Source: CAVQSS01 sp963746605
GTDB taxonomy: Bacteria > Desulfobacterota > RBG-13-43-22
Assembly (NCBI GenBank): GCA_963746605.1
Contig: CAVVCH010000061.1
Coordinates: forward strand, 62,001 to 126,000
DNA length: 64,000 nucleotides
Direction: 5' to 3'
Positions 56,171 to 63,688 of the stretch are shown here, piece by piece. The translations under genes and the position numbers were made by a program. Below the pieces are notes generated by a model. The model ran no database searches. It was not told where the DNA came from and saw nothing but the letters and a program-made list of their open reading frames with translations. The stretch's first letter is position 1. Each line of letters starts with the position of its first letter.

Positions 56171-57199
56171 TTGGGCTCCTCCCGACGGGATATCGCTTTG
56201 ACCCTGTTGAGCGTGCTGGCCCTGCTGACCGTCCTGTTTATTTTCAGCCGGTACGGTTCGGAGTACCAGATCCGGATCCTGAACCTGGTGGGCATCTTTA
56301 TTTCACTGGCCGTGAGTTACAACCTGGTCAATGGGGTCACCGGGCAGTTTTCCCTGGCCCCCAACGCCTTCATCGCCCTAGGGGCGTACACCGCCGCCCT
56401 GCTGACCATGACCCCGGAGGAAAAAAGGATTTCTTTTATCCTCGTGCCCTTGATCGGACCACTCGATCAGATAAGCCTGCCTTTTCCCCTGGCCCTGCTG
56501 GCGGGGGGGTTGGTGGCGGCCCTCTTTGGATTTCTGATCGGGTTTCCCGTCTTCCGGGTCAGAGGGGATTATCTGGCCATCGTGACCCTGGGATTCGGGG
56601 AAGTGGTCCGGGTAGCGGCCAACAACCTCCAGTCGGTTACCAACGGGCCTTTGGGCCTCAAGGGGCTCTCCCCCTATACCAATCTGTGGTGGTCCTGGGG
56701 GGTGGCGATCCTGACCGTTTTTTTCGTGGCCCGGCTGGTTAGGGGCAGCTACGGCCGGGCGCTGAAGGCCGTCCGCCAGGACGAGCTGGCGGCGGCGGCC
56801 ATGGGAATCAATGTCTTCTGGCACAAGATGCTGGCCTTTATTATCAGCGCCTTTTTCGGCGGCCTGGGCGGTGGACTCTTGGCCCACCTCATCACCACCA
56901 TTTCACCCACCCTGTTTTCCTTCTTCCTGACCTTTAACCTCCTGATCATGATTGTGGTAGGGGGAATGGGGAGCATCACCGGATCGGTTATCGCCGCGGC
57001 CCTGATCACCTGGGGCGGGGAATGGCTCCGCTGGGTGGAAGAGCCGACGCACCTCGGACCCTGGGAAGTGCCGGGAATTCCCGGCATGCGCATGGTCCTT
57101 TTCTCCATTATTCTACTGGTGGTCATTCTCTTCGCTCGGGAGGGCCTTATGGGCCGGAGGGAATTTTCCTGGAACAAGGTGTTGGGCCGAAAGTCATGA
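56171..57199 (+). CDS. livM: Branched-chain amino-acid-type ABC transporter permease LivM
   Basis: A 342-residue permease with about nine helices. LVGIFISLAVSYNLVNGVTG, GQFSLAPNAFIALGAYTAAL, GDYLAIVTLGFGEVVRVAAN and GGLGGGLLAHLITTISPTLF are conserved parts. Its TTG start has a weak ribosome site and follows livH by ten bases. It overlaps livG by four bases. Substrate unknown. Confidence 0.93.
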   Translation: MGSSRRDIALTLLSVLALLTVLFIFSRYGSEYQIRILNLVGIFISLAVSYNLVNGVTGQFSLAPNAFIALGAYTAALLTMTPEEKRISFILVPLIGPLDQISLPFPLALLAGGLVAALFGFLIGFPVFRVRGDYLAIVTLGFGEVVRVAANNLQSVTNGPLGLKGLSPYTNLWWSWGVAILTVFFVARLVRGSYGRALKAVRQDELAAAAMGINVFWHKMLAFIISAFFGGLGGGLLAHLITTISPTLFSFFLTFNLLIMIVVGGMGSITGSVIAAALITWGGEWLRWVEEPTHLGPWEVPGIPGMRMVLFSIILLVVILFAREGLMGRREFSWNKVLGRKS

Positions 57200-58101
57200 C
57201 CCTGCTGGAGATCAGTCACCTGACGCTTTTCTTTGAAGGGCTGATGGCCGTCAACGATTTTTCCTGGCAGGTTGGGCCGGGGATGATCATGGGGCTGATC
57301 GGACCGAACGGGGCCGGAAAGACAACGGTTTTCAATCTGATTACCGGCGTGTTGAAACCCCGGGACGGGCGGGTCCGTTTTAACGGACGGGAGATTACCG
57401 GGTGGCCGCCCCACGCCGTTTGCCGAGAGGGCATAGGCCGCACTTTTCAGAACATCCGGCTGCTGCCGGAGATGACCGTGCTGGAAAACGTTCTGATGGC
57501 TTTTCACGGCCGCCTGCGATCCTCTTTCTGGGGGGCGGTTTTCCAAATGCCCCGCTATCGGCGGGAAGAGGGATCCATGCAGTGCCAGGCGCGGAGTATC
57601 CTGGAAAGGATGGGACTGGCGGAAAAGGCGGAGGCCCCGGCCCATTCCCTGACCTACGGCCAGCAGCGGAAGCTGGAGATCGGCCGGGCCCTGGCTACCC
57701 GGCCGCAGCTTTTGCTGCTGGATGAACCGGCCGCCGGCATGAATCCTCGGGAAACCGTAGCGCTGATGGATCTTATCCGCCAAATCCGTCGTGACTTTAA
57801 CCTGTCCGTCCTGGTGATTGAACACGATATGCGATTTGTGGCCGGGCTCTGCGATTTGGTGAAGGTGCTGGATTACGGGGCCACGATCGCCGAGGGAACG
57901 CCCCAGCAAATTCAGCATGACCCCCGGGTGATCGAAGCCTATCTGGGGAAGAAGAAAAAGAGCAGCCGGAATAAGAGTTTTAGGGCGAAAATAAAGATGA
58001 ACATCGAACATCGAACGTCCAACATCGAACATCGAATGTCGTTGTTTTTTATTCGAGGTTGGACGTTCGATGTTGAATGTTCGATGTTCAATGTTTTTTA
58101 A
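57196..58101 (+). CDS. livG: ABC transporter ATPase LivG, tail lengthened by a repeat
   Basis: The ATPase body (to about residue 255) has Walker A LIGPNGAGKTT, the signature LTYGQQRKLEIGRALA, Walker B LLLLDEPAAGMNP and the switch His VIEHDMRFV. After YLGKKKKSS the frame enters the AACATCGAAC element, adding about 45 residues (NIEHRTSNIEHRMS, FIRGWTFDVECSMFNVF) that are just the repeat translated. The native stop must have been lost to the insertion. Whether the extra tail disturbs function is unknown. Confidence 0.92.
   Translation: MTLLEISHLTLFFEGLMAVNDFSWQVGPGMIMGLIGPNGAGKTTVFNLITGVLKPRDGRVRFNGREITGWPPHAVCREGIGRTFQNIRLLPEMTVLENVLMAFHGRLRSSFWGAVFQMPRYRREEGSMQCQARSILERMGLAEKAEAPAHSLTYGQQRKLEIGRALATRPQLLLLDEPAAGMNPRETVALMDLIRQIRRDFNLSVLVIEHDMRFVAGLCDLVKVLDYGATIAEGTPQQIQHDPRVIEAYLGKKKKSSRNKSFRAKIKMNIEHRTSNIEHRMSLFFIRGWTFDVECSMFNVF
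57995..58101. repeat. Inverted repeat of AACATCGAAC words, copy 2 (inside livG end)
   Basis: GAACATCGAACATCGAACGT then CCAACATCGAACATCGAATG and the complementary half ATTCGAGGTTGGACGTTCGA with TGTTGAATGTTCGATGTTCA. It matches 49008-49156. Confidence 0.85.
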
Positions 58102-58126
58102 TTATAGAAGGTATGAATCAACACCC

Positions 58127-58835
58127 ATGCTCGAAGTCGCTGATCTTCAGGTGCGATATCAGGGTATAGAAGCCCTGAAAGGGCATTTCCTTCCAGGTTC
58201 CCCAGGGTCGCATCGTCACCCTGATCGGGGCCAATGGGGCCGGAAAAAGCACGACCCTGCGGACGGTGGCCGGCCTGGTGCGCCCGGCCGGAGGCAGGAT
58301 ATCCTTTCAGGGACAGGAAATATCCCGGAGACCGGTCCATGACATCACCCGGCTGGGTATCAGCCTGGTGCCGGAGGGGCGCAAGATTTTCTCCAATCTT
58401 TCGGTCCTGGAAAATCTTTACCTGGGGGCCTATTCCCGGCGGAGGGATGCTGCTTTTAAAAAAGACCTGAAGTGGGTTTACTCCGTGTTCCCCCGGTTGG
58501 AAGACCGAAGGCGACAACGAGGTGGGACCCTTTCCGGAGGGGAACAGCAGATGCTGGCCCTGGGTCGGGCCCTGATGGCCTCGCCAAGGCTTCTGATGAT
58601 GGATGAACCTTCGCTGGGGCTGGCGCCTCAGTTGGTGGCCGAAGTTTTTGAAGTGATCCGAAGAATACATGAGGCGGGGACCACGATCCTGCTTATCGAG
58701 CAGAACGCCTGGGGGGCGCTGGAGGTAGCCGATTACGCCTATGTGCTGGAAAACGGCCGGATTGCCCTGGAAGGAAAGGGGCCGGACCTGCTGGCCAATG
58801 ACGCCGTCCGCCAGGCCTATTTGGGGGAAAGTTAA
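58127..58835 (+). CDS. livF: ABC transporter ATPase LivF, frameshifted
   Basis: The frame from ATG 58127 (MLEVADLQVRYQGIEALKG) shifts in the GGG run at 58181-58183; dropping one G continues as ISFQVPQGRIVTLIGANGAG with Walker A GANGAGKST, RTVAGLVRPAGGRISFQG, signature LSGGEQQMLALGRALM, Walker B LLMMDEPSLGLAP and VADYAYVLENGRI. Total length is one base over a multiple of three. The Walker A is broken in the raw frame, so as written the protein is non-functional. Either a point indel or a sequencing error. Confidence 0.9.
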
Positions 58836-58837
58836 AA

Positions 58838-58925
58838 CGAAGAAGGAAGAAAGAAGATGGAAGAGGGAAGAAAAAAGAAAGAGAAGACAGAAAAGAGAAG
58901 AGAGATGGCAGGATGAGGACCCGAT
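58838..58925. repeat. Purine-rich low-complexity spacer before rarA
   Basis: GAAGGAAGAAAGAAGATGGA and similar words, of the family at 14318. No gene. Confidence 0.5.
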
Positions 58926-58929
58926 TGAA

Positions 58930-60271
58930 ATGACTATGGACTTATCGCTATTTGAAAAAACGGAGAGCCAGGAGAACGTACCCTTGGCCGAGCGGATGCG
59001 GCCGCGGCGGTTGGAGGAATTTATCGGGCAAAGCCATCTGTTGGGTCCGGGGAAATTCCTGCGGAGCATGCTGGAAAGCGGGCGGATTTTTTCCATCCTC
59101 TTATGGGGGCCGCCGGGGTCCGGGAAAACGACCCTGGCCCGGATGGTCGCCCGCTACGCCCGGGCTCATTTCGTTCAGTTCTCAGCGGTGCTATCCGGGG
59201 TCAAGGAAATCCGGGAGGTGGTCAAGGAGGCCGAGGAGCGGTTGCGGATTGAAAATCGGAAAACCATTCTTTTCGTGGATGAAATCCACCGTTTCAACAA
59301 GGCCCAGCAGGACGCCTTTCTGCCGCACGTGGAGCGGGGGCTGATCACGCTGGTCGGGGCGACCACCGAGAATCCCTCTTTTGAGGTGATCGCCCCGCTG
59401 CTCTCCCGGACCAAGGTTTTGGTGCTGAAACGTCTGACTACCGAAGATTTGGGAAAGATCATCGACCAAGCCCTCGTCGATCCGGAGCGGGGGTTGGGGC
59501 GTTCCCCGTTAACCCTCGATTCCGAGGCGCTGGAGTTGCTGAAGTGGAAGGCGGACGGCGATGCCCGCATCGCCCTCAACACACTGGAACAGGCCCAGGC
59601 TTTAACCCGCTCGAAGGCGCCGGATGGTTCCCGAATAACCCTGGCGGTTATGGAGGAGGCCATCCAGCAAAAAGCCCTGCTATACGACAAGGCTGGGGAA
59701 GAGCATTATAACCTCATCTCGGCCCTCCATAAAAGCCTGCGCGGCAGCGATCCGGATGCCGCCCTCTACTGGCTGGCCCGGATGCTTACCGCCGGGGAAG
59801 ACCCGCTGTTCATCGCTCGTCGGTTGATTCGCTTCGCCACGGAAGATGTGGGGCTGGCCGATCCTCAGGCTTTACCCCAGGCCCTGGCGGCTAAGGAGGC
59901 CTACCATTTCCTGGGATCGCCCGAGGGGGAACTGGCCTTGGTCCAGGCCGCGGTTTATCTGGCCACGGCCCCCAAAAGCAACGCCCTGTACCGGGGTTAC
60001 GGTGCCGTTCAGGAGGATGTGGCCAAAACCCAGTCCCTCCCGGTACCGTTTCACCTCCGTAACGCCCCGACCAAACTGATGAAAGGACTGGGATACGGTC
60101 GGGGATACCGCTATGCCCATGATTATCCCGAGGCCCTGGTTCCTCAGGCAGTATCTGCCGGATGCCTTGAAAGACCGAAACTATTACCGCCCCACGGACC
60201 GCGGATATGAAAAAACGGTGCGGGAACGATTAGCGGTTTGGAGAAAGAAGTTGAATCCGGGGAAGGGGTAG
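58930..60271 (+). CDS. rarA: Replication-associated recombination protein RarA (MgsA), frameshifted near the C-terminus
   Basis: About 446 residues. ATG 58930 (MTMDLSLFEK) precedes PLAERMRPRRLEEFIGQSHL, Walker A LLWGPPGSGKTT, Walker B ILFVDEIHRFNKAQQD, sensor VGATTENPSFEV and the C-terminal tetramer domain (VGLADPQALPQALAA, YHFLGSPEGELALVQAAVYL). After EALVPQ the frame reads nonsense; dropping one G near 60147 restores YLPDALKDRNYYRPTDRGYE and the end near KLNPGKG at 60271. RarA acts at stalled forks and interacts with SSB. Length is one base over a multiple of three. Confidence 0.9.
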
Positions 60272-60294
60272 GGTAATTATAGTCTGCAAGACTT

Positions 60295-60495
60295 TAAATT
60301 CGAAATTCGAAGCACGAAATTCGAAACAAGCTCGAAAATCCGAAATTCAAATGTTCAAAACAAAAACCTTCCGTTTTTATAAACCTTCGTGTTTAGGGGG
60401 GCGCACCGAAGCATGAAAATCCCCCCCAGCCCCCCTTTTTCTAAGGGGGGGGTCAAAGTCCCCCTTTAGCAAAGGGGGATTTAGGGGGATTTGAA
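60295..60495. repeat. Dispersed repeats (third AAATTCGAA copy and CCCCC-rich element)
   Basis: AAATTCGAAATTCGAAGCAC GAAATTCGAAACAAG (split here) repeats 33908 and 44727. From 60415 follows a C/G-rich inverted repeat (CCCCCCAGCCCCCCTTTTTC, then AAAGGGGGATTTAGGGGGAT) typical of a mobile-like intergenic element. No gene. Confidence 0.75.
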
Positions 60496-60524
60496 AAGGC
60501 TATTTTCGTATTAATAGGCCTGCA

Positions 60525-60955
60525 ATGGATGGATTGAACCGAGTATGGTGTTGGGGTCTCTTAGCTCTCCTGCTGTTCGGTTGCGGGGAAACATTCCGGA
60601 TCGAGGAAAAGGGTCGTTTCCAAACGGATGTCCAAGGAATCGTCACCGACACCCGAACCGGACGGCAATGGGCACCTGATCCCGGGGGGCGGATGACCTG
60701 GCACCAGGCCGGAGAATATGCCCGAACGTTACGATTGGGAGGGTTCTCGGATTGGCGGCTGCCTACCCGGGTCGAACTGCGGGATCTGGGAACCGGCGCT
60801 CTATCCCCGGCCTTCAAGTTGGCGGTTGCTGCGCCTGGTCTTCGGAATTAGAAGACTCCTCTTCGGCCTGGGAATTCCATTTCAGGGAGGGCCGGGACTA
60901 TTGGCTCTTTACCAATCGCCACGCCCAGACGCTGGCGGTGCGGTCGCCGAAGTGA
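60525..60955 (+). CDS. DUF1566/Lcl-domain lipoprotein, frameshifted, candidate DGR target
   Basis: The first frame from ATG 60525 (MDGLNRVWCWGLLALLLFGC, lipobox LFGC near residue 20) carries the start of a DUF1566 domain: VTDTRTGRQWAPDPGG, WHQAGEYARTLRLGG and FSDWRLPTRVELRDL. Near 60825 the frame shifts and ends with AWSSELEDSSSAWEFHFREG, RDYWLFTNRHAQTLAVRS. This C-terminal end aligns with variable regions of C-type-lectin-like DGR targets, with changeable residues (E, H, R, E, R, D) where the template usually has Asn. It is 1.2 kb upstream of a reverse transcriptase. Confidence 0.65.
60815..60955 (+). other. Candidate DGR variable region (VR)
   Basis: The last 45 or so codons of the DUF1566 lipoprotein (WSSELEDSS...LAVRS). 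No template repeat was found in the window, so this rests on domain position and on the reverse transcriptase nearby. Confidence 0.35.
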
Positions 60956-60960
60956 TTTAA

Positions 60961-61281
60961 ATGGGCAAAAAAGAATTTACAAAAAAATTAACCCCGGAAG
61001 GCGATGATCGCCTAAGGGTAAAGATTTCAGTGGACAAGGGTGAGGTGGTTGATATTGTGGTTCAATTCGAAACGAAGATTAGGGACAAATGGGTGCCCAT
61101 AGTCCGTTACGACTGTTCTCATGGATTTTTTCACCGAGACGTTATGAATCCGAAAGGGGAAAAGACCAAGCAATTTATAGCAATAAACAATTTGAAAGAT
61201 GCTTTGACTTACGCGGAACAAGATATAAAAGACAGGTGGGAATGGTATAAAGAAAAATTCATGAAGAAGGTGAAACCATGA
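60961..61281 (+). CDS. DUF7718-like small protein
   Basis: A 106-residue protein, mostly beta then helix: LRVKISVDKGEVVDIVVQFE, RYDCSHGFFHRDVMNPKGE, NLKDALTYAEQDIKDRWEWY. It looks like the DUF7718 family, often found in a pair with a DUF5647-type gene as here. Role unknown. It starts 5 bases after the DUF1566 stop and its own stop overlaps the next ATG. Confidence 0.6.
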   Translation: MGKKEFTKKLTPEGDDRLRVKISVDKGEVVDIVVQFETKIRDKWVPIVRYDCSHGFFHRDVMNPKGEKTKQFIAINNLKDALTYAEQDIKDRWEWYKEKFMKKVKP

Positions 61282-61494
61282 CAAAAAAGGAAGTTGTCGA
61301 TAGAAGTATAGGTCTGACCTTTGATTTTATCAGGGGGTTGGTTGATAATCCGGAAGCTGTGGAGACAATTCCGAACAGGTCTGAAATCGATTTTATCGAA
61401 AAGGACCTTCCGTTAAAGTCATCGTCTTCGCCGATAAGAAGGAAAGTTACCCGATAGCAAGGTGGAGCGGATTTTTGAACCGATTAGCGGATAA
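61278..61494 (+). pseudogene. DUF5647-like small protein, frameshifted
   Basis: ATG 61278 overlaps the stop of the gene before it. It reads MTKKEVVDRSIGLTFDFIRG, LVDNPEAVETIPNRSEIDFI, EKDLP; other frames then supply VKVIVFADKK and KLPDSKVERIFEPISG before the stop at 61494, so two indels near 61408 and 61441 are needed. The start and the ending match the DUF5647 pattern. It is too short to have been obvious as a single frame. Function unknown. Confidence 0.5.
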
Positions 61495-61619
61495 ACCTTC
61501 TTTGACAAAGGGGGACTGGAGAGAATTTTGTATTTTGCCTTCCACGAAGATGGCATAGTCCACGAGGTTCTGGCTACAGTCCTAACCGGGGAAAGAAATC
61601 ATATTTTGAGGCGGCGACT
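61495..61619. other. Gap holding a remnant of a coding frame
   Basis: The same frame as the previous ORF continues beyond its stop with TFFDKGGLERILYFAFHEDG and IVHEVLATVLTGERNHILRR, ending at 61622. It has no start and resembles the tail of a lost gene. Confidence 0.35.
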
Positions 61620-62210
61620 ATGAGGGGTTATCTGCGAATGGTTCTGGTGATTGGAATGAGTTTTCTGTTGTTCGGATGCGGGAAGAAGTCGGGTATCGAG
61701 GGCAAGGTCCTGGATGGGAAAGGGCAGCCCATGTCCGGGGTGAAAATCATTGCCAAGCAGGTTCAACCAATCAAGGGGTACGAGCATTTTGAGACCACCA
61801 CCGGTTCGGACGGCGGTTTCAGTTTTAAAGGGGTGTTTCCATCTTCGGGTTATACCATTTCACCTTGGGACCAAAACTGGAATACGGCAGCTAAGATTGA
61901 GGCCCAGAGCGGTCCTGAGGGCCAAACCAGTATCCTGCCGTCTCCTTTGGTCATCCGTTTTACAGCCAATAAAGAAGGGGTCATAACCGATACTAATACC
62001 GGCCTCCAATGGGCACCTGATCCCGGTCAAAATATGAACTGGGACCAGGCTACCCAATACGCACAGAATTTGAGGCTGGGCGGTTTCTCCGATTGGCGAT
62101 TGCCCACCCGGGTGGAACTCCGGGAGCTGGGAAAAGGGGCAAAGGGTGGAGGAATTAACCACAAGAAGGTATCGACCTTCGCCCTCGTTCTGCTTTGTTG
62201 CCAAGAATGA
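61620..62210 (+). pseudogene. DUF1566 lipoprotein with carboxypeptidase-regulatory-like domain, C-terminus replaced
   Basis: ATG 61620 gives a lipoprotein signal (MVLVIGMSFLLFGCG), a peptidase-regulatory-like domain (IEGKVLDGKGQPMSGVKIIA) and the start of a DUF1566 domain (GVITDTNTGLQWAPDPGQ, FSDWRLPTRVELRELGKG). At about 62133 the domain stops and the frame runs on into DNA of the reverse transcriptase (GGGINHKKVSTFALVLLCCQE), a nonsense tail. The variable C-terminal half of the domain is missing. It is the second target-like gene next to the reverse transcriptase, cut at the junction. Confidence 0.75.
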
Positions 62211-63507
62211 CAAGTTTCGGGAGGTCTTTGCGGCCCCCTTTCGGGACCGAGTCGTCCATCACCTGCTGGTGCGGCATCTGGAAAAGATTTGGGAACCGAT
62301 TTTTATCCATGATTCCTATGCCTGCCGCCAAGGGAAAGGGACCCATGCAGGGGTTTTCCGTCTGCAATCCCTGGCCCGCAAGGTAAGCAGGAATTCCACC
62401 CGGCGGGCCTGGTTTGGGCAATTTGACGTAAAAGCTTTTTTTCCGTCCATAGATCGCGGACTTTTGCTGGAGATAGTTCTTTCGAAGTTGATCGATAAAG
62501 AAATGCGCTGGCTGGCGGAGGTCGTCATTCTCCATGACCCTACAGAAAATTCTATTTTTGAATGTTCACCGGCAAAATGGGACAACATTCCGAATCATAA
62601 GAGTCTGTTTTCGGTTGAAAAAGGGAAAGGACTCCCCATCGGGAATCTGACGAGCCAATTCTTTGCCAATGTTTATTTGAACGCGTTGGATCAATTTGTC
62701 AAACACCGGCTCAAAGTCCGTTTTTATCTGCGCTATGTGGATGATTTTATCCTCTTCCACCAAGAAAAGGAGCAGTTGCTGGTTTGGAAAGAGCGAATCA
62801 GGGAATTCCTGCGGGATGTTCTTAAGCTTGAATTGCATCCTCAGCGGCAGTTTATACGACCCCTTTCCAATGGCATTGATGCCCTTGGCTATATTGTCCG
62901 ACCATCGTATCTCCTGGTGCGTCGCCGGGTGGTTGAAAACTGTAAAGGCGCCGTTATCAGTCATTCCAAGGGGATAGTAAGGCGGGGAAGAAATGGGGTG
63001 GACTTGATGCTCCGACCTGAAGTATATGACAGGTTTCAGGCGACAATCAATTCCTATCTGGGGCATTTCAGCCACGCCACCAGTTACAGGCTTAAGCAAC
63101 ATTTATTTGAGCATTTTAAAATATTGAAGGCGCTGTTTATCGACCGAGGCACTTCTGTTAGTCGGCGTTGGGAAAGGCAAACCCGATCCCGACCCAGACT
63201 TCTTTGCCACCAATATTACTTTTATCGCCTTCGATTCAGTGGCCTGATTCTTTTCCAGGTCGGAAAATTCCTGGAGATGTTTAATCAGGATGCTATCTGG
63301 GCTGGAGACCAACTGGGGCTGACCATGATTAGTCCTCGAATCGGTTTTTTTGCCCGGTGCGGCGTTCCCCGAATGAGAGCCAATCGTTTTATTGATAGGT
63401 TAGAGAGGGTTAACTTTATGGTGGTCGTTCAGGAAAAGTTTTGGCAGGGAGGTTTATTAAAACGATCTCTGGGGCAACTTCATTATCCGGCAGTAAAGCC
63501 AAGTTGA
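62146..63507 (+). CDS. DGR-type reverse transcriptase fused to a MutS-domain-I-like tail, N-terminus truncated
   Basis: The frame starts at GTG 62146 with EELTTRRYRPSPSFCFVAKN, mid-way into the fingers, so about 50-60 residues are lost. RT motifs are FFPSIDRGLLLEIV, LPIGNLTSQFFANVYLNALD (the GxxxSQ block of DGR-type RTs, near residues 161-172) and LRYVDDFILF (YVDD near 197). From about residue 355 the tail resembles MutS domain I: ILFQVGKFLEMFNQDA keeps the Phe-x-Glu mismatch motif (GKFLE), then CGVPRMRANRFIDRLE and VVVQE. MutS-like accessory genes are known near some DGRs (recalled, not checked). Confidence 0.75.
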   Translation: MEELTTRRYRPSPSFCFVAKNDKFREVFAAPFRDRVVHHLLVRHLEKIWEPIFIHDSYACRQGKGTHAGVFRLQSLARKVSRNSTRRAWFGQFDVKAFFPSIDRGLLLEIVLSKLIDKEMRWLAEVVILHDPTENSIFECSPAKWDNIPNHKSLFSVEKGKGLPIGNLTSQFFANVYLNALDQFVKHRLKVRFYLRYVDDFILFHQEKEQLLVWKERIREFLRDVLKLELHPQRQFIRPLSNGIDALGYIVRPSYLLVRRRVVENCKGAVISHSKGIVRRGRNGVDLMLRPEVYDRFQATINSYLGHFSHATSYRLKQHLFEHFKILKALFIDRGTSVSRRWERQTRSRPRLLCHQYYFYRLRFSGLILFQVGKFLEMFNQDAIWAGDQLGLTMISPRIGFFARCGVPRMRANRFIDRLERVNFMVVVQEKFWQGGLLKRSLGQLHYPAVKPS

Positions 63508-63688
63508 ACGTATAAACTTGGCTGAAATCTTCTCCAATAAAAAGGAGCAGCATCTTGACGCGAACCGCAATAATTCTATCGGTCTTCTCTCTTTGGCCGG
63601 CTTTCGGCTTGATAGTCCCTGTGTCGGTGTAGGGGGCACTCCCCATTTTGTGGATTTCAAGCGTTAAGGCGAAAAGGAACATAATCCC
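63508..63688. other. Spacer before pgi
   Basis: No gene is clear. AAAAAGGAGCAGCATC precedes a TTG frame of 26 codons (LTRTAIILSVFSLWPAFG, hydrophobic) ending at 63629, which may be a broken signal peptide. No template-repeat candidate was seen here. Confidence 0.35.
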
